In this document: positions 1 through 7,026 of the stretch, in pieces
How positions within the stretch are numbered: the stretch's first letter is position 1
How the letters are laid out: each line of letters begins with the position of its first letter
Source of the DNA: Bacteroidota bacterium
Lineage (GTDB): Bacteria; Bacteroidota; Bacteroidia; Chitinophagales; Chitinophagaceae
Direction: 5' to 3'
Length of the DNA stretch: 7,931 nucleotides
NCBI GenBank assembly: GCA_028877005.1
Contig: JAGWPI010000258.1
Coordinates: forward strand, 1 to 7,931
The notes under the pieces: generated by a model
The model's input: the letters and a program-made list of their open reading frames with translations, nothing else
Told to the model about the DNA's origin: nothing
Database searches by the model: none
Made by a program: the position numbers and the translations under genes

Positions 1-23
1 ACATAGTATTTAGTTAACAGCAT

Positions 24-332
24 TTATAATTTTTTTTCCAGCATAAACCAAGCACCTCCATTATACACTTCAATACCTGCAGCTGTTAAAACAGATTTAG
101 CCATCCCACTTCTGGCTCCGCTGCGGCAGCAAGTAATAATAGGTTTGTTTTTTTTCTTTAATTCTATTGTTTTTTGTTTAATCTGATCAACCGGAATATT
201 AATGGCACCGCGTATGTGGCCGGTTTTAAATTCAGCGGGTGTTCTTACGTCAATAATAATAGCCCCTCTATTTTGCAATTCTTTAAAATCTACTTTTTTC
301 CCTGAAAATAATTTTTTTAAAAATGATAACAT
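24..332 (-). CDS. Single-domain rhodanese (sulfurtransferase), copy 1
   Basis: This 102-residue protein is one rhodanese domain, the size of GlpE/PspE-type proteins, which carry sulfane sulfur on a cysteine and pass it to acceptors such as sulfite, cyanide or protein thiols. The sequence shows the N-terminal IDVRTPAEF motif (about residues 27-35), GHIRGAINIP (38-47), and a six-residue active loop CRSGAR with catalytic Cys69 and Arg74; Cys68 directly precedes it. The N-terminus (LSFLKKLF) is amphipathic and could touch the membrane, but there is no clear signal peptide. It is last in a minus-strand run, 10 nt after the second rhodanese, so the two are almost certainly co-transcribed with the persulfide dioxygenase gene. 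By hand alignment it is roughly 60% identical to its neighbour over the core, suggesting tandem duplication. The native acceptor cannot be told from sequence. Confidence 0.93.
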   Translation of the reverse strand: MLSFLKKLFSGKKVDFKELQNRGAIIIDVRTPAEFKTGHIRGAINIPVDQIKQKTIELKKKNKPIITCCRSGARSGMAKSVLTAAGIEVYNGGAWFMLEKKL

Positions 333-342
333 AACTGTTTTT

Positions 343-624
343 TTAGTTCAATAAAAATTGCATATCAGCCAATCCACCTCCGTTATATACTTCATGAATA
401 CCTGATTGTTTTAAAATAGACATAGCCATACCGCTTCTTGCACCACTTCTACAATATACAACAATAGGTTTAGGTAACTGCTTAAATTCTTCTAATTTAT
501 TTTGTATTTCATCTAATGGAATATTAATAGCGCCGGGTATATGGCCGCTTTGAAATTCCATAACAGTACGTACATCTACAATACTGGTTGTTGCATTGTT
601 TACAATTTCTTTTAAATTTGACAT
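343..624 (-). CDS. Single-domain rhodanese (sulfurtransferase), copy 2
   Basis: This 93-residue single rhodanese domain has the expected motifs: VDVRTVMEF (about residues 16-24), GHIPGAINIP (27-36) and the active loop CRSGAR with catalytic Cys58 and Arg63. It differs from the adjacent copy mainly in lacking the N-terminal amphipathic stretch and in its C-terminal tail. The start ATG is 30 nt downstream of the stop of the CstB-like gene and its stop is 10 nt before the next rhodanese start, with no promoter-like palindrome in either gap, so it is the middle gene of a three-gene operon. It probably accepts sulfane sulfur made by the SQR in this locus and hands it to sulfite or to a carrier thiol; this is inference from the family and the neighbours. 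Confidence 0.93.
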   Translation of the reverse strand: MSNLKEIVNNATTSIVDVRTVMEFQSGHIPGAINIPLDEIQNKLEEFKQLPKPIVVYCRSGARSGMAMSILKQSGIHEVYNGGGLADMQFLLN

Positions 625-654
625 AGTTGTTTGTTTTCCGTGTAAAGTTTTGTT

Positions 655-2073
655 TTATAATAAAGTGCTAGGACAAACATAATCTGTAACCGGGAATTTG
701 CCACTTTCTTTAATAGCAGTAAAACCACCTTTTACATCAATTAAGTTATCAAAGCCTCTTGCCCTTAATATAGAATTAAAAATCATAGAACGATAACCGC
801 CTGCACAGTGCACATAATAAGTTTTATTTTTATCAATTTGGCTCATACTATCATTAATAAAATCAAGGGGGGCATTTTCAGCATCTACCACGTGTTCACT
901 TAAATATTCACTGTTTTTTCTAACATCTAAAATATAAACCTTATCCTGTTCCATTATTGCAGCCAATTCATTGGGTGTTATAGATTGAATGGTATCTACT
1001 TCTTTACCAGCTTGTAACCAAGCATTAAAACCCCCTTTAAGGTAACCAATGGTATAATCGTAACCCACACGAGCTAAACGAGTAATTACCTCTTCTTCTC
1101 TACCCTCATCGGTTACCAATAATATTTCTTGTTTAATATCGGGAATCATAGCACCTACCCAGGGGGCAAAATTGCCATCAATACCAATATTAATTGCATT
1201 AGGAATAAATCCTTTGGCAAACACCTGCGGATCGCGGGTATCTAAGATAATAGCGCCGGTTTCATTAGCAGCCACTTCAAAAGCATCGGGAGAGAAAGCA
1301 TGTTGACCACGTTCTAACACTTTATCAATACTTTCATAACCTTGAATATTCAACATAACATTCAAAGGAAAATAAGCCGGAGGAGCCACCAAACCGGTGG
1401 TAACTTCTTTAATAAACTCTGCTTCCGTCATATCTGCTCTAAGCGCATAATTGGTTTTTTTCTGATGACCCAGCGTATCTGTTGTTTCTTTGCTCATATT
1501 TTTACCGCAAGCACTACCGGCGCCATGGGCGGGGTAAACAATTACATCATCGGGCAAAGTCATTATTTTGGTTCGCAAAGAGTGGAACAAGTGTGCTGCC
1601 AATTTATCCTGAGTTAAATCGGCTACTACTTTTTGTGCCAAATCGGGCCTACCTACATCACCAATAAATAAGGTATCGCCACTAAATAACGCTGTAGGCT
1701 TGCCGTTTTCATCTTTTAATAAATAGCAAGTACTTTCCATAGTATGCCCCGGTGTATGTAACACTTGTATAGTTACATTGCCCACTTTCAATTCTTCGCC
1801 ATCTTTTGCGGCATAAAAATCAAAAGCAGGTTTAGCATTTGGACCATATACTATAGGTGCACCGGTTTTTTTAGATAAATCTAAATGCCCAGATACAAAG
1901 TCGGCATGAAAGTGGGTTTCCAACACATATTTTATTGTAGCACCATTTCTTTCTGCTTTTTGAATATAAGGTTCTACTTCGCGTAATGGGTCAATAATCA
2001 CTGCTTCACCATTACTCTCAACATAGTAAGCACCTTGTGCTAAGCAACCGGTATAAATTTGTTCAACTACCAT
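655..2073 (-). CDS. CstB-like persulfide dioxygenase with two C-terminal rhodanese domains
   Basis: This 472-residue protein joins a metallo-beta-lactamase-fold persulfide dioxygenase to two rhodanese modules, the architecture of staphylococcal CstB. Such enzymes oxidise low-molecular-weight persulfide to sulfite with non-haem iron and O2, and the rhodanese part can yield thiosulfate. The dioxygenase (about 1-240) shows THFHADF (His54, His56, Asp58), PGHT (His110), SGDTLF (Asp133) and PAHG (His183); His54, His110 and Asp133 should be the iron ligands by comparison with ETHE1/CstB. Cys189 in GSACGK probably matches the active-site-proximal cysteine of CstB. The middle rhodanese (about 265-355) has no cysteine in its loop (TDEGREEE around 321-328) and is likely inactive. 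The last (about 362-465) has CAGGYR with Cys423. A TTG six bases upstream would extend it by two residues, but the ATG is the more ordinary start. It heads the operon with the two small rhodaneses and has its own operator. Confidence 0.95.
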   Translation of the reverse strand: MVVEQIYTGCLAQGAYYVESNGEAVIIDPLREVEPYIQKAERNGATIKYVLETHFHADFVSGHLDLSKKTGAPIVYGPNAKPAFDFYAAKDGEELKVGNVTIQVLHTPGHTMESTCYLLKDENGKPTALFSGDTLFIGDVGRPDLAQKVVADLTQDKLAAHLFHSLRTKIMTLPDDVIVYPAHGAGSACGKNMSKETTDTLGHQKKTNYALRADMTEAEFIKEVTTGLVAPPAYFPLNVMLNIQGYESIDKVLERGQHAFSPDAFEVAANETGAIILDTRDPQVFAKGFIPNAINIGIDGNFAPWVGAMIPDIKQEILLVTDEGREEEVITRLARVGYDYTIGYLKGGFNAWLQAGKEVDTIQSITPNELAAIMEQDKVYILDVRKNSEYLSEHVVDAENAPLDFINDSMSQIDKNKTYYVHCAGGYRSMIFNSILRARGFDNLIDVKGGFTAIKESGKFPVTDYVCPSTLL

Positions 2074-2094
2074 AAGCAAGATTTTTAAAAAATT

Positions 2095-2102
2095 AAAATT
2101 AA
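2095..2102 (-). promoter_or_regulatory. Predicted -7 box of the CstB-like operon
   Basis: On the minus strand this reads TTAATTTT, a partial match to the Bacteroidota -7 consensus TAnnTTTG. It is supported mainly by position: its first base is 28.5 bp from the centre of the upstream Crp/Fnr-like palindrome, the same distance as at the other minus-strand promoters here. It predicts transcription starting near 2090, about 17 nt before the ATG. In AT-rich DNA the match alone is weak. Confidence 0.45.
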
Positions 2103-2108
2103 TATTTC

Positions 2109-2121
2109 TATACAGTTGTAT
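2109..2121. repeat. 13-bp repeat TATACAGTTGTAT, copy 1
   Basis: The 13-mer TATACAGTTGTAT occurs here and again, identically, at 6973-6985. Within it ATACA-GT-TGTAT is an inverted repeat. Both copies lie between the predicted -7 box and the Crp/Fnr-like operator of a minus-strand promoter, although their distance to the operator centre differs by 2 bp. It may be a second regulator's site or a chance match. Confidence 0.45.
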
Positions 2122-2140
2122 TGGTGACTGTAATCACACA
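2121..2140 (-). promoter_or_regulatory. Crp/Fnr-like operator upstream of the CstB-like gene
   Basis: GGTGA-CTGTAA-TCACA (core 2123-2138) matches the TGTGA-N6-TCACA pattern of Crp/Fnr-family regulators with one mismatch. It lies between the TSUP stop codon and the dioxygenase start, with its centre about 57 bp before the ATG. It suggests that this operon has its own activated promoter rather than relying only on read-through from the exporter gene. Confidence 0.65.
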
Positions 2141-2151
2141 AACCACTTTTA

Positions 2152-2955
2152 TTAATGTAACCAAAGTTCTCTCACAATAATATAAATACCCATAATTAAT
2201 ACAAACCATCCAAAACCCTTTTTCAGTTTATCGCCATGAATTTTTTTACCCAACCATCCGCCAACAAATATACCACCAATGGCAATGAGGGTAACAATAG
2301 CCAATAATTTCCAATCCATTTCAAAATGCCCTAAATCGCCGGTAAAGCCAATTAGTGAGTTTAGCGCAATAATAAACAGTGAGGTACCTACCGCTTCCTT
2401 CATAGGCAAGCCCACCAATAATACCAAGGTAGGTATTAATAAAAAGCCACCACCGGCGCCCAATAAGCCGGTAATAAAACCAATGCCAATACCATACACC
2501 AACAATTTAGGTATATTAATTTTTTTATCGGGTACTACATCAGTCTTTTCTTTTTTACGACCGCTCCGCATCATAGATAAAGAGGCCATTACCATTAAAA
2601 TAGCAAACAGCACCATTGTCATAATGTTTTCTGTAATAACAAATGAACCAATGGTTGCAATTCTTTTAGGTATTGCCGGAATAAAAAACTTTCTTGTTAT
2701 AAAAACGGTGGCAATAGATGATATCCCAAACAATAGTCCTGTTTTAATGCTTACCAATCCCCTCCTATAGCTATTATAAGCACCCACTAAGCTGGTGGAA
2801 CCTACAACAAATAAAGAATAAGAAGTTGCCAATAAAGGATTTACACTAAATAAGTAAACCATAACCGGTACCGTTAGTATAGAACCACCCCCACCAATTA
2901 ATCCTAATGATATACCAATTAAAGCCGATGCTAAATAGCCAAAAACAAGTTGCAT
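2152..2955 (-). CDS. TauE/SafE (TSUP) family sulfur-anion exporter
   Basis: This 267-residue integral membrane protein of the TSUP family moves sulfite, thiosulfate or organosulfonates across the inner membrane. It shows the internal duplication typical of the family: GLIGGGGSILTVP (residues 18-30) in the first half and GLLGAGGGFLLIP (163-175) in the second, each in a hydrophobic helical block, separated by a charged cytoplasmic-looking linker (about 130-150, RSGRKKEKTDVVPDKK). About seven to eight membrane segments are visible. The reading frame extends upstream to an ATG at 3007-3009, but that adds an unlike polar leader and the extra ATG lies inside the operator palindrome, upstream of the predicted transcription start. 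I therefore place the start at the Met of MQLVFGYLAS. Beside SQR and persulfide dioxygenase, export of sulfite or thiosulfate is the likely role; the substrate is inferred. Confidence 0.92.
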   Translation of the reverse strand: MQLVFGYLASALIGISLGLIGGGGSILTVPVMVYLFSVNPLLATSYSLFVVGSTSLVGAYNSYRRGLVSIKTGLLFGISSIATVFITRKFFIPAIPKRIATIGSFVITENIMTMVLFAILMVMASLSMMRSGRKKEKTDVVPDKKINIPKLLVYGIGIGFITGLLGAGGGFLLIPTLVLLVGLPMKEAVGTSLFIIALNSLIGFTGDLGHFEMDWKLLAIVTLIAIGGIFVGGWLGKKIHGDKLKKGFGWFVLIMGIYIIVRELWLH

Positions 2956-2973
2956 TGATGATAATTTGATTGT

Positions 2974-2981
2974 AAAATTGA
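2974..2981 (-). promoter_or_regulatory. Predicted -7 box of the TSUP exporter gene
   Basis: The minus strand reads TCAATTTT, sharing the T, A and TTT positions of the boxes at the other promoters here and two mismatches from TAnnTTTG. Its first base is 28.5 bp from the operator centre. It predicts a start site near 2969, about 14 nt before the ATG at 2955. Confidence 0.4.
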
Positions 2982-3001
2982 ACTTTATATAAACCCTACA
3001 C

Positions 3002-3017
3002 AGTGACATGAATCACA
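3002..3017 (-). promoter_or_regulatory. Crp/Fnr-like operator upstream of the TSUP exporter gene
   Basis: AGTGA-CATGAA-TCACA is one mismatch from TGTGA-N6-TCACA. The centre is 54 bp before the chosen ATG, nearly the same distance as for sqr. The site covers the alternative upstream ATG, which argues against that start codon being used. Confidence 0.65.
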
Positions 3018-3101
3018 GACAGGTTTTGCTACACAAATTTTAACTAAAACAATACTTAAACAAACTGCTTTACCCAAATACCCATAACCCATCTATTCCA
3101 A

Positions 3102-3137
3102 TAAAGAGCCTGCAGTGCTATAACAACAAGCAGGCTC
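3102..3137 (-). terminator. Probable rho-independent terminator of sqr
   Basis: A perfect 8-bp inverted repeat, GAGCCTGC (3106-3113) and GCAGGCTC (3130-3137), flanks a 16-nt loop. Read on the minus strand it begins about 26 nt after the sqr stop codon and is followed by the short T-rich run TTTATT. The loop is long and the T-tract imperfect, so termination may be partial. The rest of the gap (3018-3101) holds no gene that I can see. Confidence 0.6.
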
Positions 3138-3163
3138 ATTGATAGTGAGGGGTTATTCATCAA

Positions 3164-4360
3164 TTATGCAGTGCCCGGTAATATTTTATGCCAATATAAC
3201 CAGGGCAAAATTTTAGTTTTCAAAATCCACATCGTCCAGCGCTCTTTACCTTGATCAAAAGGAAAAGTTTCCATTGGTTGGTTATTGTAATCAAACTCGG
3301 CCAACACTAATTTACCATAGCCTGTTATTAATGGACAAGAAGTATATCCAGTATATGCAGCAGTTAATGGTTTACCTTGCATTAGTGCCAGTAAGTTTTG
3401 TACCAATACAGGTGCTTGTTTACGAATAGCAGCACCGGTACGAGAGGTAGGTAAACTAGAGGCATCACCTAATGAAAAAATATTGGCATAGCGAACATGT
3501 TGCAGGGTATTTTTATCAACATCTACCCAGCCGGCAGCATTGGCCAAGGTACTATTACGCACAAAGTCGGGGGCACTTTGTGGGGGTGTAACATGTATCA
3601 TATCAAAATCAACCCAATATTCCTGGTCTTTGTTATTTTCACCAAACCCCACAAATTTGGCTTTTTTATTAGGCCCATCTATTTCATCTAAACGCACAAA
3701 AAACTGTGTTTTAATATTACCCCGAGCCACTACTTGCTTTAAAGTATTTTCGTATTTATCTACTCCAAATAAGCGTGTACCACCACTCCAATATTCAACT
3801 TGTGTTTTATTCAACAAACCATGTTTCCGAAAATAATCTGTAGCTAAAAACATAATTTTCATGGGCGCACCGCCACATTTCACCGGCGTATTAGGGTTGG
3901 TAAACAAAGCCTTGCCTCCTTTAAAGTTTTGAATACATGACCAAGTATAGCTAACAGATTGAAAGCTATAGTTAGAACACACGCCATTTTTTCCCAAGGT
4001 TTCTGTTAACCCCTTAATGGCACTCCAGTTAATTTGAATACCGGGTGCTACTACCAAATATTCATAACCAACTTCTGTACCATCATCTAACGTAACCTTA
4101 TTGATGTCGGGTGAAAAGCCGGTTACTTTTTTTTGAATCCAATGTACCCCTTTAGGCATAACAGAGGCTTCAGACCTAACGGTATCTGCTTTATTAAAAG
4201 CACCGCCTCCTACTAAAGTCCAGGCAGGTTGGTAATAATGTTTATCTGCTGCGTCTATAATAGCAATATCTAATTGCTTGTTCTTAAGCAGCAATTTACT
4301 GGCCACGGAAATGCCTGCATTTCCGCCACCTACAATAACAATTTGATGTTGTACTGGCAT
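3164..4360 (-). CDS. sqr: Type II sulfide:quinone oxidoreductase (SQR)
   Basis: This 398-residue FAD enzyme of the membrane face oxidises sulfide to sulfane sulfur (persulfide on an acceptor) and reduces quinone. It shows the N-terminal dinucleotide fold IVIVGGGNAGIS (about residues 7-18), a YQPAWT segment (43-48), a second flavin motif SLGDAS (296-301) and a basic/aromatic amphipathic C-terminus (about 372-396, ending WHKILPG) suited to membrane attachment. The redox cysteine pair should be Cys162 (KCGGAP) and Cys342 (SCPLITGYGK), matching the two catalytic cysteines of human SQOR-type enzymes; Cys128 and Cys142 are also present. The frame extends 11 codons upstream to 4393, but those codons start above the predicted transcription start, so I use the ATG before PVQHQIVIVGGG. 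It lies 124 bp after cydB with its own promoter and is followed by a hairpin. Confidence 0.95.
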   Translation of the reverse strand: MPVQHQIVIVGGGNAGISVASKLLLKNKQLDIAIIDAADKHYYQPAWTLVGGGAFNKADTVRSEASVMPKGVHWIQKKVTGFSPDINKVTLDDGTEVGYEYLVVAPGIQINWSAIKGLTETLGKNGVCSNYSFQSVSYTWSCIQNFKGGKALFTNPNTPVKCGGAPMKIMFLATDYFRKHGLLNKTQVEYWSGGTRLFGVDKYENTLKQVVARGNIKTQFFVRLDEIDGPNKKAKFVGFGENNKDQEYWVDFDMIHVTPPQSAPDFVRNSTLANAAGWVDVDKNTLQHVRYANIFSLGDASSLPTSRTGAAIRKQAPVLVQNLLALMQGKPLTAAYTGYTSCPLITGYGKLVLAEFDYNNQPMETFPFDQGKERWTMWILKTKILPWLYWHKILPGTA

Positions 4361-4378
4361 TGCAATCTTATTTTTGTT

Positions 4379-4386
4379 CAAAATAA
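4379..4386 (-). promoter_or_regulatory. Predicted -7 box of sqr
   Basis: The minus strand reads TTATTTTG, one mismatch from the Bacteroidota -7 consensus TAnnTTTG. Its first base lies 28.5 bp from the operator centre. Transcription would begin near 4374, about 14 nt before the chosen ATG, leaving no room for translation from the ATG at 4391-4393. Confidence 0.55.
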
Positions 4387-4403
4387 GGTACAAAAAATTA
4401 ACA

Positions 4404-4425
4404 GTATGTGACTAATATCACATAC
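4404..4425 (-). promoter_or_regulatory. Perfect Crp/Fnr-type operator upstream of sqr
   Basis: GTATGTGA-CTAATA-TCACATAC is an inverted repeat with perfect 8-bp arms and a 6-bp spacer, containing an exact TGTGA-N6-TCACA. It is the strongest of five related palindromes in the window. Its centre (4414.5) is 54 bp upstream of the sqr ATG, and near -41 from the predicted start of transcription. Confidence 0.8.
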
Positions 4426-4484
4426 ATAAATTTTTATATTAGTCTATTATTCCTATAGATTAACCATGGTATGTACCAGCAGAC

Positions 4485-5519
4485 TTAATAACTGGATTCA
4501 TCCAATTTAACTTTACCCTTAAATGTCCAGAACACAAAGCTGGTATAAATAGCAATAATAGGCACCCCAATTGCCGCAATAATGAGCATAATACCCAATG
4601 ATCGTGGAGAGGAAGCTGCATTGTGTACAGTTAATGAATACAACGGGTTAATAGTAGAACGAACAATATTAGGATATAAATTCATGGCAAAAGTAATGAG
4701 CAGTAAAGCCACTGTTAATGCCGAAGAAAAGAAACCTAATAAGTACTTACCACTTTCTAACAAGCGCCGTGTATTAATGGTATTAAACACAGTAACCACC
4801 GGTACTGCAATTAAAAAGGGATAGCGTTTAATAGTATTAGCCATATGTGGATAGTACACCAAGGTAACTATGGTTAACAACATATAAAATACCACAAATA
4901 CCCTGCTGGTATCGTGCACCATTAAAGATAATTTGGTATACAGACGCTTTTCTGTTTTCATTACTAAATAAATAGAGCCATGCATAGCAAATAATGAAAG
5001 CGTTGTAGCACCGGTTAATAAAGCATAGGGATTTAACAACTGCAAAAAATTACCTGTATATTCAAAATGTTCATTAATTGGCAAGCCAATAATTAAATTA
5101 CCCAATACTACCCCCAATAAAAAACCAATAAGTGCACTAGAAACCGAGTACAGCACATCCCACAATTTACGCCACCATAGCATAGGTTCTTTACTTCTAA
5201 ACTCAATTGAGATAGCCCTTAAAATAAGCAACACCAAAAAAAGCATAAAAGGCAGGTAAAAAGCAGAAAAGATGGTAGCATACACATCGGGAAAACCCGC
5301 AAACAAAGCACCACCGCCTATCACCAGCCACACTTCATTTCCATCCCACACCGGGCCAATAGCATTTAAAGCAATGCGTCTACTTTCTTCCTTTTTAAAC
5401 AGCAAGTGAATAGCACCTGCCCCTAAATCAAATCCATCTAAAATAGCATAGCCGGTAAATACTGCGCCAACTATAGCAAACCACCAAGTGGATAATTCTA
5501 TTCCTAAAAAAGTTTCCAT
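4485..5519 (-). CDS. cydB: Cytochrome bd quinol oxidase subunit II
   Basis: This 344-residue polytopic membrane protein is the second subunit of the cytochrome bd oxidase, which reduces O2 with quinol electrons in the inner membrane. Family motifs are clear: LDGFDLGAG (about residues 27-35) and GPVWDGNEVWLV (55-66) leading into GGGALFAGFPDVYAT. Asp59 should match the conserved CydB acidic residue implicated in proton uptake in E. coli. About eight hydrophobic segments follow, as expected. It is somewhat shorter than E. coli CydB (379). The start is 1 nt after the cydA stop, so the two genes are one transcription unit and probably translationally coupled. No small CydX-like reading frame follows. 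Haem ligands lie in CydA, not here. Confidence 0.97.
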   Translation of the reverse strand: METFLGIELSTWWFAIVGAVFTGYAILDGFDLGAGAIHLLFKKEESRRIALNAIGPVWDGNEVWLVIGGGALFAGFPDVYATIFSAFYLPFMLFLVLLILRAISIEFRSKEPMLWWRKLWDVLYSVSSALIGFLLGVVLGNLIIGLPINEHFEYTGNFLQLLNPYALLTGATTLSLFAMHGSIYLVMKTEKRLYTKLSLMVHDTSRVFVVFYMLLTIVTLVYYPHMANTIKRYPFLIAVPVVTVFNTINTRRLLESGKYLLGFFSSALTVALLLITFAMNLYPNIVRSTINPLYSLTVHNAASSPRSLGIMLIIAAIGVPIIAIYTSFVFWTFKGKVKLDESSY

Positions 5520-5520
5520 A

Positions 5521-6903
5521 TTAATTCATTAAAGGGTTATTACGTTTGGTTGCAACAGGCATATCATCTACTGCACCTGCAACTGTATCTTCCGGACCAT
5601 GTTGTATTTTTTTGTTCAACAAATAAATAAACAGCGCAAATAACAACAGGTACAATAAGGTGAATAATATTAAAGAGAACCATACTTCGTTTTCTTTTAC
5701 CGCTTTAGATAAAGCATCACTTGTACGCAACAAACCATACACCACCCAAGGTTGACGGCCCACTTCGGCCGAGTACCAGCCCACTTGATTGGCTAATTCA
5801 GGCAATAAAACAGCAAAAGAAAACACCAGCATTAACCATTTTTTCTGAAACAATTGTTTGCGCCACAATAAGTAAGAAGCCAACAAGGTTAACGCTATGA
5901 GGAATAAGCCAATGGTAACCATTAAATGATAGGTTTGAAAAACAAAGTTTACGGCTGTAGGTCTATCCTCCGGCTTAAAATAACGGAGCCCCTTTATTGG
6001 TGTATGAAAATTACCATCTATTAAAAAAGACAAACCGCCCGGTACTTTTACCCCTGTTACCGATTCGGTTGTAGTATTAACATACCCAAATAAATACATA
6101 TCGGCGGCAGCTAAACTATCGTAATGCCCTTCAAAAGCCGCCAATTTAGCCGGCTGATTAACAGCTACACCCTTAGCAGATCTATCACCAATAAATAATT
6201 GCAGCAAGGCCGATACCGTTGCAATAGCCAATGCTACTTTAAATGCTTTTTTAGAAATTTCTACATGCTTATTTTTAAAAATATAATAAGCATGCACACT
6301 TAATACCAAAAATGAGCCGGCTAAAAAAGCGCCTACCCAAACATGTAATAATCTATCTACTGAAGAAGGGTTAAATACCATGGCCCAAAAGTCGGTAACC
6401 TCTGCACGAACGGTTAATCCATGACCTACCAAATGATAGCCTGCTGGTGTTTGTTGCCAAGAGTTGGCCACTACAATCCATACCGCTGAAAACATAGAAC
6501 CTGCAGTAACCATGATGGTAGAAAAAAAGTGCATTTTGTGCGATACCTTATTCCATCCAAACAATAACACCCCCAAAAAGCCCGACTCTAGTGCAAAGGC
6601 AAAAATGCCTTCAGCGGCCAATGCACTTCCAAAAATATCGCCCACAAATCGCGAATAAGTAGCCCAATTGGTACCAAATTCAAATTCCATTACTATACCT
6701 GTGGCCACACCAATACCAAAAATAAGGGCAAATATTTTTATCCAAAAGCGAGCCAGTTGCGCGTACAACGGATTTTTTGTTTTTAAATATAACCCTTCAA
6801 ATCCCACCAAAACCACACCCAGGCCTATACTTAATGGCGGATAGATGTAGTGAAAAGCAACAGTAAAGGCAAATTGTATACGAGAAAGCAACTCTAAATC
6901 CAT
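5521..6903 (-). CDS. cydA: Cytochrome bd quinol oxidase subunit I, short Q-loop type
   Basis: This 460-residue haem-bearing subunit of cytochrome bd carries the quinol site and haems b558, b595 and d. Expected residues are visible: His18 (AFHYIYPP), Glu99 and Glu107 (AAEG, ALESG), His187 (LLHVWVGA, b558 ligand), Met328 (YHLMVTIG, second b558 ligand) and Glu380/Arg383 in EVGRQPW. Lys253 and Glu258 in [12 protein letters not shown] are the quinol-loop residues. The protein is shorter than the 522-residue E. coli subunit, in keeping with a short Q-loop. In E. coli an arginine lies two residues before the ligand methionine; here that position is His326. The C-terminal about 25 residues (after KKIQHG) form a polar tail of no obvious function. 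It is the first gene of cydAB, preceded by a Crp/Fnr-like operator and a good -7 box, and divergent from a second SQR-like gene. Confidence 0.97.
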   Translation of the reverse strand: MDLELLSRIQFAFTVAFHYIYPPLSIGLGVVLVGFEGLYLKTKNPLYAQLARFWIKIFALIFGIGVATGIVMEFEFGTNWATYSRFVGDIFGSALAAEGIFAFALESGFLGVLLFGWNKVSHKMHFFSTIMVTAGSMFSAVWIVVANSWQQTPAGYHLVGHGLTVRAEVTDFWAMVFNPSSVDRLLHVWVGAFLAGSFLVLSVHAYYIFKNKHVEISKKAFKVALAIATVSALLQLFIGDRSAKGVAVNQPAKLAAFEGHYDSLAAADMYLFGYVNTTTESVTGVKVPGGLSFLIDGNFHTPIKGLRYFKPEDRPTAVNFVFQTYHLMVTIGLFLIALTLLASYLLWRKQLFQKKWLMLVFSFAVLLPELANQVGWYSAEVGRQPWVVYGLLRTSDALSKAVKENEVWFSLILFTLLYLLLFALFIYLLNKKIQHGPEDTVAGAVDDMPVATKRNNPLMN

Positions 6904-6930
6904 AAAAAATATTTTTAAATGAATACCACT

Positions 6931-6940
6931 TTACATGTAA
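6931..6940. repeat. 10-bp palindrome TTACATGTAA in the cydA leader
   Basis: TTACATGTAA is a perfect 10-bp palindrome lying downstream of the predicted cydA transcription start and about 28 bp before the ATG. A repressor could bind there, but short AT-rich palindromes arise easily by chance and no second copy was seen. Confidence 0.25.
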
Positions 6941-6956
6941 CAGCAGTATAACCACA

Positions 6957-6964
6957 CAAAGTTA
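6957..6964 (-). promoter_or_regulatory. Predicted -7 box of cydAB
   Basis: The minus strand reads TAACTTTG, an exact match to the Bacteroidota -7 consensus TAnnTTTG. Its first base is 28.5 bp from the operator centre. It predicts transcription starting near 6952 and a leader of about 49 nt, longer than for the other genes here. No TTG element is seen at the usual upstream spacing, as expected for an activator-dependent promoter. Confidence 0.65.
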
Positions 6965-6972
6965 CCAAGGCT

Positions 6973-6985
6973 TATACAGTTGTAT
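6973..6985. repeat. 13-bp repeat TATACAGTTGTAT, copy 2
   Basis: This is identical to 2109-2121 and, like it, sits between the -7 box and the Crp/Fnr-like operator; here it overlaps the operator core by one base. It contains the inverted repeat ATACA-GT-TGTAT. Confidence 0.45.
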
Positions 6986-7003
6986 GTGATATTTATTACA
7001 CAA
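6982..7003 (-). promoter_or_regulatory. Crp/Fnr-like operator upstream of cydAB
   Basis: TGTGA-TATTTA-TTACA (core 6985-7000) is one mismatch from TGTGA-N6-TCACA and has the same GTATGTGA outer arm as the sqr operator. Its centre (6992.5) would be near -41 from the predicted cydA start. Oxygen-responsive Fnr-type control of cyd operons is well known in other bacteria; which regulator acts here is unknown. Confidence 0.7.
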
Positions 7004-7026
7004 CTCAAGCTATACGCTTTAAAGCT

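Noticed and set aside
1..23. A terminator or further gene after the last rhodanese
   Set aside because: Only 23 bases are available and they show no hairpin. The operon may continue beyond the left edge.
2279..2770. Open frame of 163 codons on the plus strand opposite the exporter gene
   Set aside because: It is fully antisense to a clear TSUP gene, has no recognisable domain, and its composition is that expected from the complement of a membrane-protein gene. The other shorter opposite-strand frames within sqr, cydA, cydB and the dioxygenase gene were dropped for the same reason.
3071..3094. Three G-triplets on the minus strand (from cccaaatacccataaccc) as a G-quadruplex
   Set aside because: Only three tracts of three are close together, and a fourth is missing.
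4394..4484. A possible CydX-like small gene after cydB
   Set aside because: The only ATG on the minus strand after the cydB stop reads a few codons (M-V-N-L) before a stop. The stretch is taken up by the sqr operator, so no CydX-like peptide is supported.
4441..4485. Hairpins after cydB (TCTAT...ATAGA, TGGTA-TG-TACCA) as a terminator
   Set aside because: The stems are only 5 bp and AT-rich, and no T-run follows either on the minus strand. A cydB terminator is therefore not called, and read-through into sqr stays possible.
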